Below are positions 18,735-26,886 of a DNA stretch of 64,000 nt, piece by piece; position 1 is the stretch's first letter, and each line of letters starts with the position of its first letter. The DNA is from Mycolicibacterium chubuense NBB4. GTDB lineage: Bacteria; Actinomycetota; Actinomycetes; Mycobacteriales; Mycobacteriaceae. The notes below the pieces were generated by a model. The model did not search any database. It worked only from the letters and a program-made list of their open reading frames with translations, and was not told where the DNA came from. The stretch covers positions 3,410,001 through 3,474,000 of the forward strand of contig NC_018027.1 in assembly GCF_000266905.1 (NCBI RefSeq). The letters are read 5' to 3'. The translations under genes were made by a program, and so were the position numbers.

Positions 18735-19309
18735 GGCGCGAGGTAACCGTTCAGCGACTGGGCCAGCTCGACATTGATCGCGTCGGCGTCCAGGAGTTTC
18801 TCCACCATCTGCGCCGACTGAATGGTCGACTGGGTGATCAGCAGGCACATCGCGCCCATCTGCTGCGGGTCGCCCGGGCGCACGCTGCCGTCGGCCTGCC
18901 CGGCCTGGATCGCCTCGGCCAGTGCGTCGATCAGGATCTGCTGACTGGTGCCCAGCCGCTCGGCGATATAGACCATGGCCAGGCTCGGCGCGTTGCGGAT
19001 CACCGACTGCACGATGTCGTCGTTGCGCAGATGCTCGGCGACCGCGACGATGCGCTGCACCATCGCCTCCCGCGACGGTCCCCGGTCCGGAACCCGTTCG
19101 AGGACACCGGCGATGCGCACCGTCAGCAATTCCGCGATCACCCAGCGGATGTCGGGCCAGCGCCGGTAGATGGTCGGCCTGCTGACCCGCGCCCGTCGCG
19201 CGATCTCGGTCATGGTCGTCCGCTCGACGCCGTAGGCGAGAATGCACTCAGCGGCCGCATCGAGGATTCGCGCCTCGACGCTCGCATCGGAGTTACGGAT
19301 TGACACCAT
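18731..19309 (-). CDS. TetR-family regulator, Rv2250c-like
   Basis: A 192-residue repressor-type protein. The helix-turn-helix covers about residues 30-55 (RTTMTEIARRARVSRPTIYRRW), followed by the divergent helical ligand domain. It is first in the operon with glpD and starts only 17 bases from the divergent ATG of the FAD oxidase gene, so both promoters must overlap coding sequence. The intergene contains TGTAATACTGTAA, a direct repeat that may be the operator. The inducer is unknown; lipid or glycerol metabolites are plausible from context. Confidence 0.88.
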   Translation of the reverse strand: MVSIRNSDASVEARILDAAAECILAYGVERTTMTEIARRARVSRPTIYRRWPDIRWVIAELLTVRIAGVLERVPDRGPSREAMVQRIVAVAEHLRNDDIVQSVIRNAPSLAMVYIAERLGTSQQILIDALAEAIQAGQADGSVRPGDPQQMGAMCLLITQSTIQSAQMVEKLLDADAINVELAQSLNGYLAP

Positions 19310-19326
19310 CTGTAATACTGTAACGC

Positions 19327-20943
19327 ATGACGCCGCCCGATGCCCACCTCCATGAGCCGCCGATGAAGTGGAACGGGTGGGGCGATCCCGCCGCAGCCAA
19401 GCCGCTGTCGCCGGGGATCCGCTCGCTCCTGCACCAGGCGCTGGGCATCGACGGCGACAGTGTCGCCGAGCCTGACCTCGACCAGGTGCGACTTCGGCCG
19501 TCGGCGCTGCCGCCGGCCGACCGCAACAGCCTCGGCGCCATTGTCGGCGCCGGGCACATTGCCGTCGAGGACCGCGCGAGACTCCTGCGCGCCGGTGGCA
19601 AGTCCACTCTGGACTTGTTGCGGCGCAAAGACTTCGGCGTCCAGGATGCTCCCGACGCGGTCCTGTTGCCAGCCGACGAGGACCAGATCGCTAAGGTGCT
19701 GGCCTACTGTGCCGACCACAGCATCGCCATCGTGCCGTTCGGGGGCGGCACCAGCGTGGTCGGCGGCCTCGATCCGCTGCGCGGCGACTTCAAGGCCGTC
19801 GTCTCGCTGGACCTGCGCCGCCTCGACCGGTTACACCACCTCGACGAAATCTCCTGGGAGGCCGAACTGGGTGCAGGGGTCACCGGGCCGGACGCCGAAC
19901 GGCTGCTGGCCGCCCGCGGCTTCTCGCTCGGTCACTTTCCGCAGAGCTTCCGCTTCGCCACCCTCGGCGGATTCGCTGCTACCCGCTCGTCCGGGCAGGA
20001 CTCCGCCGGGTACGGCCGGTTCAACGACATGGTCCGCGGCCTGCGCGCGGTCACCCCCGTGGGCATCCTCGACGCGGGCCGCGCGCCGGAGTCGGCGGCC
20101 GGACCGGACCTGCGCCAGCTGCTGATCGGCTCGGAGGGCGTCTTCGGTGTCATCACTCGCGTGCGCCTGCGGGTGCACCCCGTGCCGGAGGTCACGCGTT
20201 ACGAGGCGTGGTCGTTCCCCGACTTCAGCACCGGCGCCGACGCCCTGCGCGCAGTCGTGCAGACAGGCACCGGCCCCACGGTGCTCCGGTTGTCCGACGA
20301 GGCCGAGACCGGCGTCAACCTCGCCACCACCGAGAGCATCGGCGAACAGCAGATCACCGGCGGCTGCCTGGCCATCACCGCGTTCGAGGGCACCGAGGCC
20401 CACGTCGCCAGCCGCCATGCGGAGACGCGCGAGCTGCTCGAGGCGCTGGGCGGTACGTCGCTGGGCGAGGGCCCGGCCCGGGCGTGGGAGCACGGCCGGT
20501 TCGACGCGCCGTACCTGCGCGACGCGCTGCTGTCGGCCGGCGCGCTGTGCGAGACGCTCGAGACGGCGACGAACTGGTCGAACGTCGCGGCCGTGAAGGC
20601 CGCGGTCACCGACGCGCTGACGAACGCGCTCGCCGATTCGGGCACACCGGCTTTGGTGATGTGCCACATTTCGCATGTGTACCCGACCGGGGCGTCGCTG
20701 TACTTCACGGTCGTCGCGGCACAGCGCGGCAACCCCATCGAGCAGTGGCGCGCAGCCAAGGCGGCCGCCTCCGACGCCATGGTGCGCTCGGGCGCCACCA
20801 TCACCCATCACCACGCCGTCGGCGCCGACCACCGGCCCTGGATGCGCGACGAGGTGGGCGATCTCGGCGTCAGCGTGCTCAGGGCCGTCAAGACCGCGCT
20901 CGATCCCACGGGAATCCTCAATCCGGGCAAGCTGATTCCGTGA
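19327..20943 (+). CDS. FAD-linked oxidase, alkyldihydroxyacetonephosphate-synthase-like, Rv2251-like
   Basis: A 538-residue FAD-binding type 4 (PCMH) oxidoreductase. The nucleotide domain shows VPFGGGTSVVGGLDPL and RFATLGGFAATRSSGQDSAGYGRF, the latter resembling alkyl-DHAP synthases; the C-terminal oxidase domain ends DPTGILNPGKLIP. The substrate is not determined, but proximity to glpD and a lipid kinase suggests glycerolipid or ether-lipid chemistry. Its stop overlaps the start of the kinase gene (GTGA). Confidence 0.85.
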   Translation: MTPPDAHLHEPPMKWNGWGDPAAAKPLSPGIRSLLHQALGIDGDSVAEPDLDQVRLRPSALPPADRNSLGAIVGAGHIAVEDRARLLRAGGKSTLDLLRRKDFGVQDAPDAVLLPADEDQIAKVLAYCADHSIAIVPFGGGTSVVGGLDPLRGDFKAVVSLDLRRLDRLHHLDEISWEAELGAGVTGPDAERLLAARGFSLGHFPQSFRFATLGGFAATRSSGQDSAGYGRFNDMVRGLRAVTPVGILDAGRAPESAAGPDLRQLLIGSEGVFGVITRVRLRVHPVPEVTRYEAWSFPDFSTGADALRAVVQTGTGPTVLRLSDEAETGVNLATTESIGEQQITGGCLAITAFEGTEAHVASRHAETRELLEALGGTSLGEGPARAWEHGRFDAPYLRDALLSAGALCETLETATNWSNVAAVKAAVTDALTNALADSGTPALVMCHISHVYPTGASLYFTVVAAQRGNPIEQWRAAKAAASDAMVRSGATITHHHAVGADHRPWMRDEVGDLGVSVLRAVKTALDPTGILNPGKLIP

Positions 20944-21839
20944 CCGCACGCGCGCGGGTGACCGTGCTGACCAACCCGGCGTCCGGGCACGGCAGCGCGC
21001 CGCATGCCGCCGAGCGCGCGATCCGGCAGTTCCAGAAGCGGGGCGTCGACGTCGTCGCGATCGCCGGCCGCGACGCCGCGCATGCCCGGCAACTCACCGA
21101 GGGCGCGCTGGAGCGCGGGATGGACGCCCTGGTGGTCGTCGGCGGCGACGGCATCATCTCGCTGGCCCTGCAGGTGCTCGCCCGCACCGAGACCCCGCTG
21201 GGCATCGTGCCGGCGGGTACGGGCAACGACCACGCCCGCGAGTTCGGCATTCCCACCCGCGACCCCGAGGCCGCCGCCGACGTCATCGTCGACGGCATCG
21301 TCGACACCGTGGATCTGGGGCACATCGTGGGCGCCGACGGCACGCGCCGGTGGTTCGGCACCGTGATGGCGGCAGGGTTCGACTCGCTGGTCACCGACCG
21401 GACGAATCGGATGCGGTGGCCGCACGGCCGGATGCGCTACAACGTGGCGATGGTCGCCGAGCTGTCCCAGCTGCGGCTGCTGCCGTTCCGGTTGTCGTTC
21501 GACGGCGCCGAGGTCTCGACCGATCTGACGCTCGCCGCGTTCGGCAACACCCGCAGCTACGGCGGCGGGATGCGGATCTGCCCGAATGCCGACCCCAGGG
21601 ACGGCCTGCTCGATGTCACCATGGTGGCGTCGGCGTCGCGCACCCGGTTGATCCGCCTGTTCCCGACCGTCTTCAAAGGCACACACGTGCATCTCGACGA
21701 GGTGACGACGCGGCGCGCCAGGACGATCACGGTCGAGTCGCCGGGCATCACCGCATATGCCGACGGCGAATACGTCTGCCCGCTGCCGGTCGAGGTGTCG
21801 GCGGTTCCCGGCGCGCTCAAGATTCTGCGACCCGGCTAG
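20940..21839 (+). CDS. Diacylglycerol kinase-family lipid kinase, Rv2252-like
   Basis: A 299-residue DAGK catalytic-domain protein that would phosphorylate diacylglycerol or a related lipid. Motifs: VLTNPASGHG, the nucleotide-binding VVVGGDGIISLALQ and GIVPAGTGNDHAREFG, and a C-terminal DGEYVCPLPVEV. Rv2252 has been linked to phosphatidic acid and mannoside synthesis. GTG 20940 overlaps the upstream stop, indicating coupling with the FAD oxidase. Its stop shares the palindrome GGCTAGCC with the stop of the convergent DUF3145 gene. Confidence 0.9.
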   Translation: MTARARVTVLTNPASGHGSAPHAAERAIRQFQKRGVDVVAIAGRDAAHARQLTEGALERGMDALVVVGGDGIISLALQVLARTETPLGIVPAGTGNDHAREFGIPTRDPEAAADVIVDGIVDTVDLGHIVGADGTRRWFGTVMAAGFDSLVTDRTNRMRWPHGRMRYNVAMVAELSQLRLLPFRLSFDGAEVSTDLTLAAFGNTRSYGGGMRICPNADPRDGLLDVTMVASASRTRLIRLFPTVFKGTHVHLDEVTTRRARTITVESPGITAYADGEYVCPLPVEVSAVPGALKILRPG

Positions 21840-22348
21840 CCGACTCCCCTGCTCAGCCAGCTGACCTCGGCACCCTCCCCGCCGTCACGGTAGGCCTCCA
21901 GCGCCTCGTCCCAGGCCGTGCCGAGCACCGAGTCGAGTTCGGCGGCGAGCGTGTCGGCGCCCGAGGCCATCAGCGCGCGCAATCTCATCTCACCGACCAT
22001 CACGTCGCCGTTGGCGCTCATCGCACCGCTCCACAGCCCGAGCTGCGGGGTGTGGCACCAGCGATGCCCGTCAACACCGTGACTGGGGTCCTCGGTCACC
22101 TCGAAGCGCAGCACCGACCACGAGCGCAGCGCGTTGGCGAGCTGGGCGCCGGTGCCCACCGGCCCGACCCAGTTGGTGACGGCGCGCAGCTGCCCGGGCA
22201 TGGCGGGCTGCGGGGTCCACTTCAGATTCGCCCTCGCGTTGAGGGTCGACGACAACGCCCACTCGACGTGCGGGCACACCGCCGCGGGTGAGGCATGGAT
22301 GTACACCACGCCCGTGGTCGCGTCGGCGAATTGGTTCGCTGCACGCAT
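21836..22348 (-). CDS. DUF3145 family protein, Rv2256c-like
   Basis: A 170-residue soluble protein of the actinobacterial DUF3145 family. It begins MRAANQFADATTGVVYIHASP and contains CPHVEWALSSTLNAR, LRSWSVLRFEVTEDPS and an RWCHTPQLGLWSGAM segment. The function is unknown. The ATG follows an AAGGAG ribosome site. It is convergent with, and overlaps by four bases, the lipid kinase gene. Confidence 0.85.
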   Translation of the reverse strand: MRAANQFADATTGVVYIHASPAAVCPHVEWALSSTLNARANLKWTPQPAMPGQLRAVTNWVGPVGTGAQLANALRSWSVLRFEVTEDPSHGVDGHRWCHTPQLGLWSGAMSANGDVMVGEMRLRALMASGADTLAAELDSVLGTAWDEALEAYRDGGEGAEVSWLSRGVG

Positions 22349-22492
22349 CTACTGCTCCTTCGGCTCCACGAGGGACGTCTTCCCCAACGACCTGGTGGTT
22401 GCCAACGGGACAGCGATGACATGCGATGATTCGATGAAGTTGTGGTCTACGTGTCTATCGAGACTATTGTGCCTCGTGAGGCGTCTGTTGCG

Positions 22493-23317
22493 CTAGTCCG
22501 GCCGGAACTCTCTTAGGACTTCATCAGACAGGGCCGGCATCACCGGGTGGGCCCATTCGCCGAACTGACGGTCGGTCAGCACGACCAGGCCCAATTCGGC
22601 CTCCGGATCGACCCACAGGAACGTTCCCGACTGCCCGAAGTGGCCGAAGGTGCCGGCGGAGTTGGCGGCCCCGGTCCAGTGGGGCGATTTGCCGTCGCGG
22701 ATCTCGAAGCCGAGTCCCCAGTCGTTGGGCCGCTGCACACCGAAGCCGGGCAGCACCCCGTCGAGGCCGGGGAACTGGACGGTGACGGCCTCGCGGTGCA
22801 TCTGCGCCGAGACGATCGCCGGCGCCAGCAGATCCCCGGTGAAGGCCGCCAGGTCATCCACCGTCGACGTCGCCCCGTACCCGGCCGCCGCGGTCCCGCC
22901 CTCGAAAACGGTGTCTGTCAGCCCGAGCGGGTCGAACACGGCCTGCGTCAGGTATTCGGTGAACGGAATCGACGACTCCTGCTCGATCACGTCGGCGAGC
23001 ACGGTGAACCCGTAATTCGAGTAGACGCGCCGGGTGCCGGGCGCGGCGATCACCTTCGACGAGGTCATCTCGTAGCCTGCGGCGTGCGCCAGCAGGTGGC
23101 GGACCGTCGACCCGGGCGGACCGGCCTCGGCGTCGAGCGCCACCGCGCCCTCCTCGACGGCGACCTGCGCCGCACGCGCCACGAGCAGCTTGGTGACCGA
23201 CGCCAGCGGGTACGGACGCCGGGTGTCGCCGTGAGTGCTCAGCACACCCGACGGGCCGACCACCGCGGCGGCGGCGGCGGGAACGGGCCAGTCGGCCAGG
23301 ACGTCGAGGGCGGTCAT
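22493..23317 (-). CDS. Beta-lactamase-family serine hydrolase, Rv2257c-like
   Basis: A 274-residue class C beta-lactamase/penicillin-binding-fold hydrolase. The SxxK nucleophile is in PLASVTKLLVARA (about residue 41) and the second motif is YSNYGF (YxN). The third motif near the C-terminus lies in AGTFGHFGQSG. No signal peptide is visible, suggesting a cytoplasmic esterase or peptidase rather than a cell-wall enzyme. The natural substrate is unknown. The MscS gene ends 10 bases beyond its start, on the same strand. Confidence 0.88.
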   Translation of the reverse strand: MTALDVLADWPVPAAAAAVVGPSGVLSTHGDTRRPYPLASVTKLLVARAAQVAVEEGAVALDAEAGPPGSTVRHLLAHAAGYEMTSSKVIAAPGTRRVYSNYGFTVLADVIEQESSIPFTEYLTQAVFDPLGLTDTVFEGGTAAAGYGATSTVDDLAAFTGDLLAPAIVSAQMHREAVTVQFPGLDGVLPGFGVQRPNDWGLGFEIRDGKSPHWTGAANSAGTFGHFGQSGTFLWVDPEAELGLVVLTDRQFGEWAHPVMPALSDEVLREFRPD

Positions 23318-23327
23318 CGGCGTGTGA

Positions 23328-24275
23328 TCACGAGGCGAAGTCGGAGCCGTTGATCACAGCCTGTATGCGTCCGCCCGGGTACGGCAGGTCGATGCCGTGC
23401 TCGTCGTAGGCGCGCACGATCTCCCTGCGGAGTCTGCGCTGCACCGCCCACTGCGCGCTCGGGCGGGTCTTCACGGTCATCCGCAGCGTCAGCCGGTCCG
23501 CCGACAACTCCTGGACGCCGAGCATCTTGGGTTCACCGATCACCTTGTCGGCGATCGACGGGTCGGCCACCGCCACCTCGGCGGCATCGATGGCGACCTG
23601 CTCTGCCCGTTCGACGTCGGCGGACAGCGAGACCGGTACCTCGACGCGTGCGACCGCGTACTCCTGACTCATGTTGCCCACGCGCGCGATCTCGCCGTTG
23701 CGCACGTACCACAGCGTGCCGTCGATGTCTCGGACCGTCGTGATCCGCAGGCCGACGCTCTGCACCTCGCCGATTGCGTCGCCCAGGTCGACGGTGTCGC
23801 CCACGCCGTACTGGTCCTCCAGCAGCATGAACACGCCGGTGACGAAGTCGCGCACCAGGTTCTGCGCGCCGAAACCGATGGCCAGCCCGAGCACGCCGGC
23901 CGAGGCGATGAACGGCGCGATGTTCACCCCGAGGGTGTTGAGGATCGCCAGGGACACCCAGATCAACAGCACGATGGACACGGTCGACTTGAGGACCGAT
24001 CCGATGGTCTGCGCACGCTGGAGACGTCGTTCGGCTGCCTGGCGGGTGGTCGTCGCGGACGCGTCGCCGCGAGGCTGACGCAGCCGCAGCGGCTTCACCA
24101 GGATCTGGCGGTTACCGCCGTCGCGGGAGCGCCCGGTCGCCCGGTCGATCATCCGGTGCAGGATGTAGCGCGCGATCAGCACGACGATGACGTAGGCCCC
24201 AATGCGTACCGGAACCTCGATGAGCCAGTGTTGGTTTGTCTCCGTCCATTCGAAAGCCAATGAGTGCGTAGCCAT
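23328..24275 (-). CDS. MscS-family mechanosensitive channel
   Basis: A 315-residue membrane protein. Three hydrophobic segments are visible (IGAYVIVVLIARYIL, about residues 18-34; VSIVLLIWVSLAIL; and FIASAGVLGLAIGFGAQNLV). The pore helix and beta domain follow, with LRDFVTGVFMLLEDQYGVGD-type sequence and DIDGTLWYVRNGEI. These are the standard MscS signatures. ATG 24275 is preferred; an extended frame to 24392 would overlap the divergent mscR gene. It protects against hypo-osmotic shock in the family. Confidence 0.9.
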   Translation of the reverse strand: MATHSLAFEWTETNQHWLIEVPVRIGAYVIVVLIARYILHRMIDRATGRSRDGGNRQILVKPLRLRQPRGDASATTTRQAAERRLQRAQTIGSVLKSTVSIVLLIWVSLAILNTLGVNIAPFIASAGVLGLAIGFGAQNLVRDFVTGVFMLLEDQYGVGDTVDLGDAIGEVQSVGLRITTVRDIDGTLWYVRNGEIARVGNMSQEYAVARVEVPVSLSADVERAEQVAIDAAEVAVADPSIADKVIGEPKMLGVQELSADRLTLRMTVKTRPSAQWAVQRRLRREIVRAYDEHGIDLPYPGGRIQAVINGSDFAS

Positions 24276-24349
24276 GGCCTCGACCGTACGGAACATCGGC
24301 CCCGCGCCGAGGCCCGACCCTCCGCACAGCGACGCATTAAGGTCGGGGC

Positions 24350-25435
24350 ATGACTCAGACGGTGCGCGGTGTGATCTCCCGGACGAAGGCACAACCGGTC
24401 GAGGTGACCGAGATCGTGATTCCGGACCCGGGCCCCGGCGAGGTCGTCGTCGACATCCAGGCCTGCGGGGTGTGCCACACGGATCTGCACTACCGCGAGG
24501 GCGGCATCAACGACGACTTCCCGTTCCTGCTCGGCCATGAGGCGGCCGGGGTGGTGGAGTCCGTCGGCGACGGCGTCACCCACGTCGCCCCGGGCGACTT
24601 CGTCGTCCTGAACTGGCGCGCGGTGTGCGGGCAGTGCCGGGCGTGCAGACGCGGGCGGCCGCACCTGTGCTTCGACACCCACAACGCCGCGCAGAAGATG
24701 ACGCTGACCGACGGCACGGAACTGACCCCGGCGCTGGGCATCGGCGCGTTCGCCGACAAGACGCTGGTACATGAGGGCCAGTGCACAAAGGTCGACCCGG
24801 CCGCCGATCCCGCCGCCGCGGGACTTCTCGGCTGCGGCGTGATGGCGGGCCTCGGCGCGGCGGTCAACACCGGCGCCGTCAACCGCGACGACACCGTGGC
24901 GGTGATCGGCTGCGGCGGGGTGGGCGACGCGGCGATCGCCGGGGCCCGGCTGGTCGGCGCCAAGCGCATCATCGCCGTGGACACCGACAACCGAAAGCTG
25001 GACTGGGCCCGCGAATTCGGCGCCACCCACACCGTCAACGCCCGTGAGCTCGACCCCGTCGAGACGATCCAGGACCTCACCGAAGGTTTCGGCGCCGACG
25101 TCGTCATCGACGCGGTCGGCCGGCCCGAAACGTGGAAGCAGGCGTTCTACGCTCGCGACCTGGCCGGCACCGTGGTGCTCGTCGGCGTGCCCACCCCCGA
25201 CATGACACTGGACATGCCGCTGATCGACTTCTTCTCCCGCGGCGGCTCACTGAAGTCGTCCTGGTACGGCGACTGCCTGCCCGAACGCGACTTCCCGACC
25301 CTGATCAGCCTTTACCTGCAGGGCCGGTTCCCGTTGGACAAGTTCGTCACCGAGCGCATCGGGCTCGACCAGATCGAGGACGCGTTCGAAAAAATGCACG
25401 CCGGAGAGGTGCTGCGCTCGGTGGTGATCCTGTGA
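24350..25435 (+). CDS. mscR: S-(hydroxymethyl)mycothiol dehydrogenase / nitrosomycothiol reductase
   Basis: A 361-residue zinc-dependent class III alcohol dehydrogenase that detoxifies formaldehyde and reduces nitrosomycothiol using mycothiol and NAD. Catalytic zinc ligands sit in [10 protein letters not shown] and GHEAAG; structural zinc ligands in [15 protein letters not shown]. The Rossmann motif is [17 protein letters not shown]. It ends TGA at 25433 inside a duplicated segment shared with the following metallo-hydrolase gene, as Rv2259-Rv2260 are paired in M. tuberculosis. Confidence 0.92.
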   Translation: MTQTVRGVISRTKAQPVEVTEIVIPDPGPGEVVVDIQACGVCHTDLHYREGGINDDFPFLLGHEAAGVVESVGDGVTHVAPGDFVVLNWRAVCGQCRACRRGRPHLCFDTHNAAQKMTLTDGTELTPALGIGAFADKTLVHEGQCTKVDPAADPAAAGLLGCGVMAGLGAAVNTGAVNRDDTVAVIGCGGVGDAAIAGARLVGAKRIIAVDTDNRKLDWAREFGATHTVNARELDPVETIQDLTEGFGADVVIDAVGRPETWKQAFYARDLAGTVVLVGVPTPDMTLDMPLIDFFSRGGSLKSSWYGDCLPERDFPTLISLYLQGRFPLDKFVTERIGLDQIEDAFEKMHAGEVLRSVVIL

Positions 25436-25495
25436 TGAGCGCTCGCGCGAAGAACGGAGAATCAGATGAGCGCTCGCGCGAAGAACGGAGAATCA
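25434..25495. repeat. 31-bp perfect tandem duplication at the mscR/MBL junction
   Basis: Two identical 31-base copies occupy 25434-25464 and 25465-25495. Each contains the palindrome GAGCGCTC, an ATGAGCGC start-like sequence and an AACGGAGAATCA ribosome-site-like end. As a result the downstream gene has two in-frame candidate starts, 25435 (overlapping the mscR stop as TGATG) and 25495. Confidence 0.95.
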
Positions 25496-26115
25496 TGAGT
25501 ATCCAGCGGCTGGTCACCAGCGGGACCTTCGAGCTCGACGGCGGCAGCTGGGAGGTGGACAACAACATCTGGCTGGTCGGCGACGACACCGAAGTGGTGG
25601 TCTTCGACGCCGCCCATGTCGCCGATCCGATCATCACCGCGGTCGGCGGTCGCCACGTCGTGGCGGTCGTCTGCACCCACGGCCACAACGACCACGTCAC
25701 CGTCGCACCCGAACTCGGCCGCGCCCTCGACGCGCCGGTGCTGCTGCATCCCGCCGACGACGTGCTGTGGCGAATGACGCACCCGGACAAGGACTTCCGA
25801 TCGGTCAGCGACGGCGATACCCTGCGGGTCGCCGGCACCGAACTGCGCGCACTGCACACCCCCGGGCACTCCCCCGGGTCGGTGTGCTGGCACGCCCCCG
25901 AACTGACCGCGGTCTTCAGCGGAGACACCCTGTTCCAGGGTGGACCCGGCGCGACCGGCCGGTCATTCTCCGACTTCCCGACCATCCTCGAGTCGATCTC
26001 GGGCCGGCTCGGGACGCTTCCCGGCGACACCGTCGTCTACACCGGCCACGGCGACACCACCACCGTCGGCGACGAGATCGTCCACTACGACGACTGGGTG
26101 GCCCGCGGCAGCTGA
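25495..26115 (+). CDS. Metallo-beta-lactamase-fold hydrolase, Rv2260-like
   Basis: A 206-residue MBL-fold enzyme. The metal motif HxHxDH is present as THGHNDHVT, with later ligands LHTPGHSPGS, FSGDTLFQGG and VYTGHGDTTTVG, the arrangement of glyoxalase II-type hydrolases. As partner of mscR it probably hydrolyses the mycothiol ester product (S-formylmycothiol) or a related thioester. Start 25495 follows GGAGAATC; start 25435 would add 20 charged residues. Its stop codon lies at the centre of a palindromic repeat. Confidence 0.85.
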   Translation: MSIQRLVTSGTFELDGGSWEVDNNIWLVGDDTEVVVFDAAHVADPIITAVGGRHVVAVVCTHGHNDHVTVAPELGRALDAPVLLHPADDVLWRMTHPDKDFRSVSDGDTLRVAGTELRALHTPGHSPGSVCWHAPELTAVFSGDTLFQGGPGATGRSFSDFPTILESISGRLGTLPGDTVVYTGHGDTTTVGDEIVHYDDWVARGS

Positions 26116-26170
26116 GCTGCCAATTGGACAGCGGCAGCTGAGCTGCCCCAATTGGACTGCGGCAGCTGAC
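26105..26170. repeat. 26-28-bp tandem repeat over the MBL stop codon
   Basis: GCGGCAGCTGAGCTGCC occurs at 26105 and 26131, with a partial third copy at 26159; the units are separated by CAATTGGAC. The core GGCAGCTGAGCTGCC is a near-perfect palindrome whose centre in the first copy is the TGA stop of the metallo-hydrolase. It may serve as a terminator towards the convergent SHOCT gene. Confidence 0.9.
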
Positions 26171-26183
26171 CGGACTGGGGCCA

Positions 26184-26822
26184 CTAACTGTCGAGCACGC
26201 GACGTTTCTCGGCCTGGAACTCCGCCTCCGTCAGCGCGCCGGAATCTCGAAGTGCGGCCAGAGTTTTCAGCTGCTCGAGCCGCACCCCCCGGTCGCTGGG
26301 CTGATAGGGGTCCGCGGGCAGCGGCCCCGGCCGGATCGGTTCGTCGAGCGGCACCGCGTCCGGCAGCGGTGTCGCCGCCTTGCCGGATCGAGACCGCCAG
26401 ATCAGCGCGAACGCCAGCGCGCCGGCACCCACCGCGATGGCGGCGACCGACACCCACAGCGGCCATCCCGGCGAGCGGTCCCGGCCGAACGCGAGCGCCG
26501 GATGGATGTATCCGCCGACGTCACCCCCGGTGCGGATGTCGTAGACGCCGTCCCGGGCAATCTGCGCGACCCATACCCGTACGCGCACATCGTTGTTGAC
26601 CGACGTCGTCGAGCCGACGGCCTCCGTCACGACCGGGCCGGGCACGCCCGGCGGCGCCGTGATGCCGATCCGCAGCGGTGGCACCGGGAAGCCGCCGTAG
26701 GCGTCGAACTCGTCGAAGAAGAACGCGCTGAGCACGAGTGACACCACGAGGCCGGCCACACCGGCCACCAGCGTGACGACCGCGCAGACGATCGCGACCC
26801 GCGGACCGGCCCGTCCCGTCAT
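26184..26822 (-). CDS. Membrane protein with C-terminal SHOCT motif
   Basis: A 212-residue protein. Residues about 8-32 form one transmembrane helix (VAIVCAVVTLVAGVAGLVVSLVL), and a second lies about 125-145 (WPLWVSVAAIAVGAGALAFALIW), leaving an extracytoplasmic loop of about 90 residues between them. The C-terminal cytoplasmic tail has a SHOCT-type short helical domain: LEQLKTLAALRDSGALTEAE, then FQAEKRRVLDS. SHOCT domains are oligomerisation or localisation modules. The function is unknown. It diverges from the methyltransferase gene. Confidence 0.8.
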   Translation of the reverse strand: MTGRAGPRVAIVCAVVTLVAGVAGLVVSLVLSAFFFDEFDAYGGFPVPPLRIGITAPPGVPGPVVTEAVGSTTSVNNDVRVRVWVAQIARDGVYDIRTGGDVGGYIHPALAFGRDRSPGWPLWVSVAAIAVGAGALAFALIWRSRSGKAATPLPDAVPLDEPIRPGPLPADPYQPSDRGVRLEQLKTLAALRDSGALTEAEFQAEKRRVLDS

Positions 26823-26886
26823 GGGGGAAGTCTGTCACGGTGTCGCTTCTGCGGCGCGGCGCTCGTTCGGGAGTTACCGTCGGAAG

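Noticed and set aside
17175..19247. A 690-residue frame covering glpD and most of tetR
   Set aside because: The upstream part is an antisense/other-frame run over tetR; glpD homology begins at GTG 18734 with a GTGA overlap.
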